A DNA stretch of 64,000 nucleotides from the NCBI GenBank assembly GCA_028875225.1, contig JAPPFB010000003.1:83254-147253 (forward strand). The letters are read 5' to 3'. The notes beneath the pieces are model-generated. The model did no database searches, was not told the DNA's origin, and worked only from the letters and a program-made list of their open reading frames with translations. The stretch is from Chloroflexota bacterium (GTDB lineage Bacteria; Chloroflexota; Dehalococcoidia; Bin125). Position numbers and translations under genes: made by a program. Positions 33,579 through 42,176 of the stretch are shown piece after piece (the first letter of the stretch is position 1; every line of letters begins with the position of its first letter).

Positions 33579-34169
33579 ATGTCCGGCGCGCTCAGAGGAC
33601 CGCTGATCGCACCCTTGCTGAACGGGCTGGTCTCGTGGTTGATCGCAGTCTTTCTTCCCATGTCAGACATCGAACGAGTGTGGATGTTCTGGATCTGCTT
33701 GGGCGCTATGGTCTTCGTCAACTATCTGTTGTCGAGGGTCATTGTCATCGATTGGCTGGAAGAGAAATGGCCCCGTAAGGTCGTGGTGGGCGGCGTAGCC
33801 GGCTTGAGTGCCGCAGTGTTTATCGGGGTGTTTGTGTTTCAGGACGGCACTTCGGTTGCTGAGGAGGCGACTAGTACGCCAGTTCGCCCGACAACGCCGG
33901 TAGACGAGCAACAAGAAGAGCCGCCTGTCGAGCCGGAGCCTCTTCCCATCACTGAACGCGACCGTGCTATGTGTCAAAGCACTCCTGTTTGGGATGGGTC
34001 ACAGATACCGCTGCCCGCATCTTCCTATGTAGTACAGGAGGGCGACAAGATGCGGTGCATCGCGCTGGCACATGGCGTCGATCCGAAGAGCGTTTTCGAG
34101 CACAACAATGAAGAGATTCCGAATCCTGATGTCATCCAACCAGGCGATACAGTGCGCATTCCGCGTTGA
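33579..34169 (+). CDS. Membrane-anchored LysM-domain protein
   Basis: A protein of about 196 residues from the ATG at 33579; the frame is open from a TTG at 33510 and the start is not well marked. Two or three hydrophobic segments occupy the first 90 residues (LLNGLVSWLIAVFLP; VWMFWICLGAMVFVNYLL; VVVGGVAGLSAAVFIGVFVF). An acidic Pro/Glu/Thr linker follows. A C-terminal LysM domain comes last (SYVVQEGDKMRCIALAHGVD; NPDVIQPGDTVRIPR). It should bind peptidoglycan or a related glycan from the membrane. It sits between repeat copies 6 and 7. The link to defence, if any, is unknown. Confidence 0.7.
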   Translation: MSGALRGPLIAPLLNGLVSWLIAVFLPMSDIERVWMFWICLGAMVFVNYLLSRVIVIDWLEEKWPRKVVVGGVAGLSAAVFIGVFVFQDGTSVAEEATSTPVRPTTPVDEQQEEPPVEPEPLPITERDRAMCQSTPVWDGSQIPLPASSYVVQEGDKMRCIALAHGVDPKSVFEHNNEEIPNPDVIQPGDTVRIPR

Positions 34170-34576
34170 CGAACCGTCCCCCACAACGCGACCTTTCGGG
34201 GTAACGGCGTCGAGGCCGGGGCTACTCTGACCGTCGCCTGCGATAGTCGCAATCGGTTCTAGAGCCGGTGTCGTGTCAATGCAGAGTGAGCCGGCAACGC
34301 AGGCAGCGAGAATGATTCTGTCTCTCAGCCCGCCGGCGTCGCTTCAACGCGTCGCTGCAGCTCACGGCGAAAAATCGCCATAGGAACGCCAACCAGGCAC
34401 CCAACGAGCGGGGCAAGCGTTTAGCGAAGCTGCGTTCGTGAGCTCAGAGCGGCGCGATCGGAGCTCCTGGCTCCCAGAGCGCTCAGCCTGAAAGCACTGC
34501 GTAGGGGTCGTCTGACTCCCTACGGCCCACGAATAGCGCGGCCAGCGCGATCATCCTCTCTCAGGCGGCCGAACTT

Positions 34577-34634
34577 CGACAATCGTTCTAAGGGCAAGAA
34601 CCCCTGAGTTGACATTCCCGCTCCGGTAGCGATG
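34577..34634 (+). repeat. Interspersed ~58-bp repeat, copy 7 (degenerate)
   Basis: It contains GACAATCGTTCTAAGGGCAA, then GAACCCCTGAGTTGACATTC. Only the GGCAAGAACC...GAGTTGAC core and the TTCCCGCT following it (as in copy 4) are well kept. Confidence 0.6.
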
Positions 34635-34747
34635 TCGGAAAACATCGGGACTCGATGCATCGGCACGACTCTCACATGCCTCCGAGACCGAGTTGTTGAG
34701 GGGCGCGACCAATCGAACGTCGAGTTCACACGAAAGCGTCCGAGAGC

Positions 34748-34806
34748 TCACCAAACTTCCTGAAATCAAGAACCTTCGATTTGACGTTTCCGTTGGAGCT
34801 GTGAGG
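34748..34806 (+). repeat. Interspersed ~58-bp repeat, copy 8
   Basis: It contains CACCAAACTTCCTGAAATCA, then AGAACCTTCGATTTGACG, then TTTCCGTTGGAGCTGTGAGG. A short extension GCAGGCC after GTGAG is shared in part with copies 4 and 6. Confidence 0.83.
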
Positions 34807-34913
34807 CAGGCCCTAGGGGCGCAACTGCCGACCGTTGAGCCAGTTGACGTAGTTGCTGGCGTCGAAGTGTTTGCCATGGGGTCGGTCGAAGAAGAAGACG
34901 TGGGGGCACCGTC

Positions 34914-35488
34914 TCATATGACGATGCCACGACTGACCCCGCAGGTTGGGAGGATTGAGTCCCATTCAGCGATGGTTTCCGGCGGGATCAGCGGGTCGGC
35001 TCCATCAAACAGGTCATGAAGGGGGCACGTGATCTCCGCCACACTGCTCGCCGACGCAGGACCGTGTAGAGCATCGGCCATCGGGCGGTCACGGAAGCCG
35101 ATCTCGCCGGCGAGTCTGTGTCCGGAGGCGGCATACAACCAGCTATTGCTGCCGCCGAAACAGAACCCGACGACAATCACGGCACAGTCGGGGTGGTTCG
35201 CGCGGAGCAATGCGACCTCCACTGAGTTGTCAGCGGCAATGCCCGCCGGCGTCGTGGCCTGCACACTGGGCCCGAAGTCGAAATCGGCGTCTGGCTTGAA
35301 AGTGCGGTGGTGCGGCCGAAGTAGTCGATCGCTACGGGGTCGACACCGATCTTGGCGAAGCGGACTGCGAGTTCCTCGTAGAAGCGAGAGAAGCCGCGCA
35401 CATCGGGCAAGATCGCCACTCCGGGTCCGGTCGGCGACACAGCAATGGCGCAAAAGGCAGCGAACTCGATTCGGCGGGAGGCAGTCAA
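34914..35488 (-). pseudogene. Dienelactone hydrolase family pseudogene
   Basis: An alpha/beta hydrolase of the DLH family broken by a frameshift. The first part (from about 35488) reads GPGVAILPDVRGFSRFYEEL and AKIGVDPVAIDYFGRTT. Near 35305-35325 the frame changes. It continues as GIAADNSVEVALLRANHP, VIVVGFCFGGSNSWLYAAS (with the Cys nucleophile in GFCFGG) and LHDLFDGADPLIPPE. The usual C-terminal block with the catalytic His is absent; the frame ends after CGVSRGIVI. The enzyme is therefore inactive. The left end of the remnant lies 110 bases from repeat copy 8. Confidence 0.75.
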
Positions 35489-36305
35489 GGTCAGGTCCTG
35501 GCGTCAAGCGCAGCTCCGGCGATCGGGATGATTGCAGGCAGCGTTTCGAATCGATAACACATTGTTGACGTCATCTCAGGCTGTCTCGCTCAGCGTTGCG
35601 AGCATATCCCGGTGGCCGACTTAGCTCGTCAGCGTTGAGAGTCCGACCTTCCTGCTTCGCAAAAGGTCTCGGCGCGACAGAGCTCTCTTGTGCAAGAAAA
35701 TGACCTACTCGCTTGAGCCTTGGGGACTGTGCTGTACCTGCTCGCCGCAGGGGCTCGGGACGGACCCTGAGTAAAGCCATCAGCATGGTGGCCCTAGGCG
35801 GGTGCTTGCGGGGTCAAGGGCGGCTCGCTCCCGCGTGGTCTTATCGAACAGCGGAAGCGTGTACAGTAGAGCCGCGTCGGCCAGTAGATTGGTCCGGCAG
35901 GGTAGGTAGCCCTTCGGCATGCAACTGGGCGGCGGCTTGCCCGATATCGCTGTCGCGCCTGTGCTGCCTCGCCCAGTAGACCGTTATCCGCAATCCATCG
36001 TCTTGACCACTCGCTCACGCTCACACAGTTCAGGAATCAGCGGTCACATGACTCCCCGAGCGGCCTGAGTCTTGACCAGTCTCGAAGTACTAGTGTCCTG
36101 CTTCCTCTCGGGGAAGACCGAAATCGGTCAGCAGAGTCTCAGCGCTCACCCACTCCGTCCTTCCGTCCCACAGAATGCGCACCGACTTCCGCTTGCACGC
36201 GCCCCAGACTGCGACTTGCTTAGGCTGCCCAATATTTCTCCTCCACATTGCCCCTGTGAAATCCCCCCATACAATGCACTCCACATACGTCGAAGGGGGC
36301 CGCCA
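35489..36305. other. Region upstream of the TIR-like ATPase gene
   Basis: About 800 bases without a supported gene. A frame continuous with the downstream gene extends left to 36072. Its added 78 residues are Pro/Leu/Cys-rich and do not resemble coding sequence, and the ribosome binding site is at 36306. Confidence 0.45.
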
Positions 36306-38756
36306 ATGAGTCGCGCTGGACGAACCGGCAAAGGCCGCCACTCCAAACGCCAGAGGCGCCGCAAGACCCCCACCAGGAGAGTCTTCTATGCCTATCCTGC
36401 CGATCCTCCCGATCTCGCGGAAACGATAGCGGAGGCGATCGCTGAGATACGGACCACAACACGAGCCCGCGGCATGAACCTCGAGTTCACTCCCTGGCCT
36501 GACCTTCACGTCTCTGGCAAGAACCTACTCCAGCAGATCACTGCTGCGATCGACCGCAGTGATGTCGTAGCGTTCGACGTGACGCTTCCAAACTGCAACG
36601 TTGCCTTCGAGCTGGGATATGCGGTATCCCAGCATAAGCCAGTATGGCTCTCGTTGAATCCCAGCTTCTCTACTGCCCAGGCGAACTTTAGGTTACAGTA
36701 TACTCACATCCTCAACGCTGGCTACCACGAGTACAACAATCATATTGACCTTTCAGATGCGCTGTATGGCGACGCTCCCTGGGACAATCTCGACGACTTG
36801 CTGCTTCCAACAGAGCATACAAGGCGACCATTGCGTTCCGAGCACTCATCCCTCTTGCATTTGAAGCCACCCACTACCACGTCGGCAGTGATCAAGGTTT
36901 CCGAGTATTTGATGTCAAGTCGTTACGCCACTTCAATAGCGGTTGATGATCCCATCGACAACAGTGATGCACCCTTAAGCTGGTATGTGGAGAACATTCA
37001 AGAAGCCGACGCGGTTCTCGTTCACCTGCTTAGCGACAATCACACCCACGCTGATCGCCACAATGCGAAAGCATCGTTCGTTGCTGGACTCGCTCACGGC
37101 ATGAGCAAACAGCTCTTGATGGTCGCACACGAACCGTTTAAGTGCCCGACGGACTACCAAGGGCTGCTTCGCTCCCATAGCACAGCGAGCTCAAGTGTTG
37201 AGTTTGTTCGCGAGTGGATCGATTCTTTGGAAGTACCCTATCGCCGACGGAGAAGAACAACGCAAGAGAGGCCGAAGTCGACGATCAACATCGAACTACG
37301 CGATCTGTCGCTCGGCGAGCCTGTTGCCGAAAATGAACGATGGACGCTCGATAGGTACTTTGTCGAGACCGAGCCATTTTACCGAGCTCAGGAAGCGCCC
37401 TTGTCGATCTTTGTTGGCCGCCGCGGCAGTGGTAAGACTGCAACCCTATACGCCTTGGATGATGTGTTTCGGACTAACCGCCGAGTGCACGTCTGCACGG
37501 TCCAGCCGGTCGGTTACGAGCTAGGGGGCTTGATCGCGCTATTGAATGAGGCGTGGCAGGTGGCCCAGAGGGGTTTCTTGATTGAGAGCCTGTGGAAGTT
37601 TCTCTTGTACACGGAGATTGCGAACAGTGTAGCTAGCGACATCAAGAACAGGCCAGCGCACATTTCGCCGACGGAATCCGAGGCACGGCTCCTGGACTAC
37701 TTGCAACCCTATGAGCGCGTGATGCTTGTTCCGTTTTCTGAACGTGTCAATGAGGCCGTTGGAGCGCTGTCGGCTTCGGGAGTGGATAGCAGCGCGAGAC
37801 AACAGCGTCTGCGCATAAGCGAGCACCTCCATAAGAGCTATATTGGACAGTTGGAGCGCCGGCTCCACGATGTGTTCGACGAAAAGGACAAAGTGCTAGT
37901 ATTGATCGACAAGCTAGATGATCGATGGGGAGTAGGATCCGATGTTGACATTCAAGCGATGCTTCTGCGGGGTCTGATCGATGTTGCACAGAGTATTGTG
38001 GATGCATTTCAAGGACGGCAAAGGGAGGCGCCGGATTCCAAACTATCCTTGGTGATGTTCATCAGGAGCGACATCTTCTCGCATCTTGGACTCGTATCAG
38101 CTGAGCTTGACAAACTGCCTGTGCGGCGGATCGCATGGAGCGATACAGAAGAGCTAATGGGAGTGCTCGACCAGAGGTTGGTCCATAGGGGTACGGCCGA
38201 GTTGAATGCTCTTGCGGTATGGGAGAAGCTGTTCGAACAGGTGGAGGGGACTCGGGCTAGGGACTTCATCCAAACCAGATCATTGCCTCGACCTCGGGAC
38301 ATCTTGGTTTTCGCGAGAGAGGCTGTGTCCACCGCCATTAGGCGTGGAAGTGACAGAGTGAGGTCCACCGATCTTGTGTCGGCTTATCAAGCATATTCTC
38401 GAAGCGCATTTCAGTCCGTCCTTTTGGAGGAGAATCCTGAAGAGAGTCATTTGGAAGCAGTCTTGATCGAGCTCGCTGGCTCAAATGCGGAGCTGTCCGA
38501 GAAGGAGGCGTTAAGCAATATCGTATCTGCTGGAGTTCCGAAGGCTCGTGCAGAGGTCTATCTGGAGTTACTGTGCGACATCAATGTGCTAGGAGTTGTC
38601 AGCGATGCACGTGTTCAGTACCCACCCCACGAAGAGGCACGACGAATATTGTTGCAAAGGGAGAGAAGAGTTGCGAGACGAACCGGCGGGGATGGTGTGG
38701 GATTCGTAGTGCATCCGGCGTTCCATGACGTGTTGGGTATTCGAACGGAGACCTAA
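36306..38756 (+). CDS. Tandem TIR-like sensor/effector with P-loop ATPase (Sll1717-like)
   Basis: An 816-residue protein. The ATG at 36306 is preceded by GAAGGGGG. After a basic tail come two tandem domains of TIR-like/nucleoside deoxyribosyltransferase-like fold. The first (about 26-150) has the NVAFELGYAV signature. The second (about 190-320) has NAKASFVAGLAHGMSKQLLM. An NTPase follows, with Walker A GRRGSGKT near 370 and Walker B-like VLVLIDKLDD near 530. The C-terminal half resembles the Sll1717-type P-loop ATPase family and ends in a helical/winged region. The architecture fits an NLR-like immune protein in which the ATPase senses and the TIR-like domains act on a nucleotide. No partner gene is adjacent. 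Function is inferred only. Confidence 0.72.
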   Translation: MSRAGRTGKGRHSKRQRRRKTPTRRVFYAYPADPPDLAETIAEAIAEIRTTTRARGMNLEFTPWPDLHVSGKNLLQQITAAIDRSDVVAFDVTLPNCNVAFELGYAVSQHKPVWLSLNPSFSTAQANFRLQYTHILNAGYHEYNNHIDLSDALYGDAPWDNLDDLLLPTEHTRRPLRSEHSSLLHLKPPTTTSAVIKVSEYLMSSRYATSIAVDDPIDNSDAPLSWYVENIQEADAVLVHLLSDNHTHADRHNAKASFVAGLAHGMSKQLLMVAHEPFKCPTDYQGLLRSHSTASSSVEFVREWIDSLEVPYRRRRRTTQERPKSTINIELRDLSLGEPVAENERWTLDRYFVETEPFYRAQEAPLSIFVGRRGSGKTATLYALDDVFRTNRRVHVCTVQPVGYELGGLIALLNEAWQVAQRGFLIESLWKFLLYTEIANSVASDIKNRPAHISPTESEARLLDYLQPYERVMLVPFSERVNEAVGALSASGVDSSARQQRLRISEHLHKSYIGQLERRLHDVFDEKDKVLVLIDKLDDRWGVGSDVDIQAMLLRGLIDVAQSIVDAFQGRQREAPDSKLSLVMFIRSDIFSHLGLVSAELDKLPVRRIAWSDTEELMGVLDQRLVHRGTAELNALAVWEKLFEQVEGTRARDFIQTRSLPRPRDILVFAREAVSTAIRRGSDRVRSTDLVSAYQAYSRSAFQSVLLEENPEESHLEAVLIELAGSNAELSEKEALSNIVSAGVPKARAEVYLELLCDINVLGVVSDARVQYPPHEEARRILLQRERRVARRTGGDGVGFVVHPAFHDVLGIRTET

Positions 38757-39130
38757 GAGGCGGCAAACCAAAGGGAGCAGCTATCGGGTCAAAGTGAGAT
38801 CGATCGCGGTAGACGGAGGGAGCAGGTACATCAACTGTGTCGTATGGGAAAGCCGTAGCGTCCGGAGCCAGATTGCCGCATCTGAGGCTGGCCGTATGCG
38901 GCTCGGCAAGTCTTTGGCGCACCTAACTTCTTGGCAGCAAGAACCAAGGAGTTGACACTTCGGCTGCACCACTGAACGTTGGCCTTTAGGTGCGGCCATG
39001 GGTGGTTCCCTAAAGTCGAGGATCCCGGGCGCTCAGGCGACGCCCCAGATGAAACTGAGGATCGCTTGCCGGTCACGGTGCGCACTGCGCTAACGGCGGC
39101 TGAGCCTTATCAGGCTGCCGGAAATGGAAC
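38757..39130. other. Gene-free stretch before the insertion sequence
   Basis: About 370 bases between the ATPase gene and the IS21-family element. It contains repeat copy 9 (38919-38976) and nothing else recognised. Confidence 0.5.
38919..38976 (+). repeat. Interspersed ~58-bp repeat, copy 9
   Basis: It contains GCACCTAACTTCTTGGCAG, then CAAGAACCAAGGAGTTGAC, then ACTTCGGCTGCACCACTGA. It is more divergent than copies 3-6, but the spacing of the conserved blocks is unchanged. It is the last copy seen. Confidence 0.7.
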
Positions 39131-39137
39131 TGTCAAC

Positions 39138-39158
39138 ATCGCTCGGAAAGTGATCCAC
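39138..39158 (+). repeat. IS21-family left inverted repeat
   Basis: A 21-base sequence identical to the complement of 40720-40740. It flanks istB on the left. Confidence 0.85.
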
Positions 39159-39228
39159 CTCATCGGTGAAGAAGTGACCCACTTGGGGGCGAAGGAAGTG
39201 GTCGCGTTTGGAGTGGCTTCACCTCCGT

Positions 39229-39990
39229 TCAGGCTGTGGACCGACGACGAGTCCGGTAGGACTGGCTTTTAGTTGTGAGGATGTGTGCGTGGTGGCCGAG
39301 GCGGTCGAGCAGCGCGGTGGTCAGCTTCTCGTCGCCGAAGACCTGGACCCACTCGGAAAACGCGAGGTTGGTGGTGACGATCGTGGAGCGGCGTTCATAG
39401 CGGTCTGCGAGGAGGTTGAAGAGCAGTTCGCCGCCGGCGAGGTCGAAGGGCACGAAGCCGAATTCGTCGACGATCGGCAGGGCCACCCGCAGGTAACTCT
39501 GATGCAGGCGGGTGAGCGTGCGCTCGTCGCGGGCCTCGAGCAGTTCGCGGACGAGGTTGGCGGCGCGGTTGATGGCGACCCGCTGGCGGCGCTGGACGGC
39601 TTCGACCTCGAGCGCGATCGCCAGGTGGGCTTTGCCGGTGCCGATCGGGCCTGCGATCACGACGTCCTCGCCGCGCTCGAGGTAGTTGCGAGTGGCGAGC
39701 TGGGCGAGCTGCGGCCGCTCGATCCCACGCAACGCGTGCCAGTCGAGCTGGTCCAGGGTCTTGAGGTCAGGGAAGCGCGCGCCGCGCAGCAGGCGCGAGA
39801 CGGCCCCGTCACGGCGGACCATGACCTCGGCCTCGAGCAGCTGGAGCAGGAACTCCTCATAGTCCCAGCCGTCGTGCGCGGCCTGGCGGACCAGTTCGGG
39901 GTACTGGCGGCGGACAGTTGGGAGCCTGAGTTCGCGGCAGTGGGCGTCGAGCACGGCCGCGCGGGCCGCATCATTGAGTGTGCCGCTCAT
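39229..39990 (-). CDS. istB: IS21-family helper ATPase IstB (altered Walker A)
   Basis: A 253-residue AAA+ transposition helper. An IstB N-terminal helical region (HCRELRLPTVRRQYPELVRQA) precedes the ATPase. The P-loop reads GPIGTGKAHLA, whereas the family norm is GPPGTGKTHLA. The Thr/Ser that coordinates magnesium is replaced by Ala. Walker B is LPIVDEFGFVPFD. The rest, including the arginine finger region (LADRYERRSTIVTTNLAF), is intact. With the transposase destroyed, this gene is probably a relic. Its ATG overlaps the istA stop. Confidence 0.88.
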   Translation of the reverse strand: MSGTLNDAARAAVLDAHCRELRLPTVRRQYPELVRQAAHDGWDYEEFLLQLLEAEVMVRRDGAVSRLLRGARFPDLKTLDQLDWHALRGIERPQLAQLATRNYLERGEDVVIAGPIGTGKAHLAIALEVEAVQRRQRVAINRAANLVRELLEARDERTLTRLHQSYLRVALPIVDEFGFVPFDLAGGELLFNLLADRYERRSTIVTTNLAFSEWVQVFGDEKLTTALLDRLGHHAHILTTKSQSYRTRRRSTA

Positions 39991-40669
39991 CCGACGACCG
40001 CCTCAAGCAGAAGATCGTAGTCGGCCGCCGAGGCGGTCTCGACCTCGTAGCCGCGCAGCGCTTCCGGGACCGCCACCGGCCCGGGCGGATCCTCCTCCGC
40101 GAGTAGCCGCTGCTCGCCGTGCGCGTCCAGCGTGCGTAGCAGCCGGGCCAGGCTGCGGGCCGCCTCCTGGGCGCCCTGTTCAGACTTCCACTGGCGCTAG
40201 AGCCGGGCGAACGGCTCGCCCAACTCGGACATGAGCTCAGGGTCGACCTGACGCACCGCCTGGGGCTTGCGGGACAGTTCGGCCAGGTAGTGGCGGTAGC
40301 GCACCCGACGGCCGCCGAAGCGCACACGTGGATGGCTGACCTGTTCGCCGCGGCAGGAGAGGGTAAGTTCGTCCACTTCAATCCGAGCAGTCGCCCGCAA
40401 CCCGGCCCAGTGACTGGGCACCGAGTACCCAGTGCGAAAGCGCGTCCAACGCGCAGGCGCCTTCGACCCGCGCCATCGCGCTACGGCCAACCGAGACCGA
40501 GGACCGACCGCCGCCGAGGTCCCTGTTCACGCCGGACCGGCTCCGGCAACCCCAGGTAGCGTCTGACCGTGTTGCGGCTGATCCCCAGCTCGCGCGCCAC
40601 CTGAATCCGGCTCCGTCCCTCGACAAGGACCTGGTGCCTCAGCACGTGCACATCCTGCATCCGTAGCAT
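39987..40669 (-). pseudogene. istA: IS21-family transposase IstA, internally deleted
   Basis: The N-terminal helix-turn-helix is present (VHVLRHQVLVEGRSRIQVAR; GISRNTVRRYLGLPE). After about 60 residues the reading frame changes and jumps to the C-terminal region (VPSHWAGLRATARIEVDELT; HYLAELSRKPQAVRQV). The DDE catalytic core, normally about 200 residues, is missing. An in-frame TAG lies near 40196. The C-terminal part resumes in frame and ends LLLEAVVG at the ATGA overlap with istB. The transposase is therefore inactive. Confidence 0.82.
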
Positions 40670-40719
40670 CCTCTCCCCCAGCGTCCGGCCCCCTCCGGAC
40701 CTGCTGGCAGTGTCCACAA

Positions 40720-40740
40720 GTGGATCACTTTCCGAGCGAT
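40720..40740 (-). repeat. IS21-family right inverted repeat
   Basis: Complement of 39138-39158 over 21 bases. It lies about 50 bases upstream of the istA start. Confidence 0.85.
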
Positions 40741-41062
40741 CGCTGGATCAGTTTCTAGGCGATGAATGCAATCAGGCAGTATCTCGGCTAACCCCAAGGT
40801 CCGAGACAATGCGAGTCGAGTGTGTCCTTGGTCGAATGAAGTCACCTTCGGCTCGTAGCCCGAAAAGACTGCGAAGCACCTTTACCCTGGTTCGCCTCAT
40901 GCTGTATGTTGACTCCGCACGCCAAGGAATCACCTCGCACCTGCTGTGTCACACGAAAGAACGGCCGTTGAGATGCGATTCAGGACACCCCCTCAATCCC
41001 AGTGTGCCGTCTTACACGTTCCTTCGTGTCCAACTTCTCGTTGATGGGGCAATTGGGGTGAA
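40741..41062. other. Region upstream of the SIR2 operon
   Basis: About 320 bases between the insertion sequence and the SIR2 gene, probably holding the operon promoter. No gene is supported. Confidence 0.5.
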
Positions 41063-42175
41063 ATGAACGACAGTGCTAACACTCCCATTCACGTCGCGTA
41101 CTTGTTTGGTGCTGGTGCCTCACATGCTTGCGCAAAGAGCGGCGGAAGCCATCACGGTCTCCTCATGCGCGACCTCAACCCTCCTCTAAAGGCCCGCGTT
41201 CAGCAGCTCCTAGACCTAGAGTACGCTGACCACGACACTCTGAAGCAACTAGTCAACACGATCATAGACGATGACACTGACTACGAACATGTAATCACGT
41301 TTCTCGACAACGCGCCGTCACTCATCCATCGGCAATTTGCCGACAACTTACGGCAAATCTTTGAGGAGGTGCTCCGACAGAGGTTACTGGAAGTTAGGCA
41401 GGACTTGGATCGTAATCCTATCGATCTCTACACCGCCCTCTTCGACTTTCACAAAGTTGAAAATAACCGAGAGCATCTCAAGGGCATTTTGACGACTAAC
41501 TACGATTCCTATGTGGAAGAGGCACTGCAGGCCGCGCACTTTGAATCAGTCTACATGGGCTTCGACCTGGGACTACCCAATCCTACTCCATCACAAGAGT
41601 CAATCACCGTGCTTAAGCTTCATGGCTCATTTGATTGGCAGGACACCTGGCCAATCGAAGTCGGTTCAGGGGAGCCTCCCTTATGGATTCCTCCAGGAAT
41701 CCAAAAGGACAAGCAGCGCTATCCGTTCAATGCCATATGGGCGATCGCCAGGGAGGTGCTGGCGTGCGACATCCTGCGAATCATCGGCTGCAGGCTGGAC
41801 GGCAACGACTGGGATCTCATCTCTCTCTTGTTCTCGACCATCCATGTCCAATCGTCCTATCGGCCCTATCAGGTCGAGATAATCGACTCTCCGCAGAACG
41901 CCAAGGTGATGGCAGAGACGTTGCCCTATCTACAGCCTCACTCAATGTTGGAGATAGACGAGATTGGCCGTCAGCTGGTGTCCGAATGGGGCGGCGGAGC
42001 GCCGCAAGACTTCAGCACGCTTAACTCCGAGAAGCAAGCTCAGTTGATTACTCACGCCGGCAGCTCTCATAACTGGTTTGAAGTGTGGCTTCGCCAAAAG
42101 GCAGAGCTATTGTACAGTGACCTTGGAAGCCTAGATACAACAGCCGGAGCCATCAGGGCGTTCTTGGAGCAGTGA
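41063..42175 (+). CDS. SIR2-like NAD-binding protein, probable defence effector
   Basis: A 370-residue protein with a SIR2/sirtuin-like Rossmann core. It has the glycine-rich LFGAGAS (residues 14-20), the TTNYD motif and LHGSFDW, which contains the catalytic-type His. A GNDWDL segment follows near the end of the core. Prokaryotic defence SIR2 domains (ThsA, DSR, SIR2-HerA) hydrolyse NAD+ upon infection. The ATG follows GGGGTGAA. The stop is 1 base from the DUF262 gene start, so the two are coupled. It is the first gene of a three-gene locus (SIR2, DUF262, methyltransferase). Codon use is less GC-rich than in the conjugation genes. Confidence 0.85.
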   Translation: MNDSANTPIHVAYLFGAGASHACAKSGGSHHGLLMRDLNPPLKARVQQLLDLEYADHDTLKQLVNTIIDDDTDYEHVITFLDNAPSLIHRQFADNLRQIFEEVLRQRLLEVRQDLDRNPIDLYTALFDFHKVENNREHLKGILTTNYDSYVEEALQAAHFESVYMGFDLGLPNPTPSQESITVLKLHGSFDWQDTWPIEVGSGEPPLWIPPGIQKDKQRYPFNAIWAIAREVLACDILRIIGCRLDGNDWDLISLLFSTIHVQSSYRPYQVEIIDSPQNAKVMAETLPYLQPHSMLEIDEIGRQLVSEWGGGAPQDFSTLNSEKQAQLITHAGSSHNWFEVWLRQKAELLYSDLGSLDTTAGAIRAFLEQ

Positions 42176-42176
42176 C

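Larger units (their letters stand above)
34170..34913. other. Gene-free stretch with two repeat copies
   Basis: About 740 bases after the LysM gene. The only recognisable structure is a pair of interspersed repeat copies, at 34577-34634 (degenerate) and 34748-34806 (good). They are only about 115 bases apart with no gene between them. Confidence 0.55.
39131..40750 (-). mobile_element. Decayed IS21-family insertion sequence
   Basis: An istA/istB pair in the overlapping ATGA arrangement typical of IS21. It is bounded by a 21-bp perfect inverted repeat (ATCGCTCGGAAAGTGATCCAC at 39138-39158, complement at 40720-40740). Inner repeats (GTGACCCACTTG) are like those of IS21 ends. The istA gene has lost its catalytic core and istB has an altered Walker A, so the element is not autonomous. 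Exact outer ends are uncertain by a few bases. Confidence 0.82.

Noticed and set aside
36072..36305. N-terminal extension of the TIR-like ATPase
   Set aside because: The extra 78 residues are non-protein-like, and a good ribosome binding site precedes the ATG at 36306.
13486..38976. Interspersed repeats as integron attC sites
   Set aside because: The AAC...GTT distance is only about 36 bases, the outer boxes are not mutually complementary in most copies, intervals of up to 9 kb are far larger than gene cassettes, and no integrase gene is in view.
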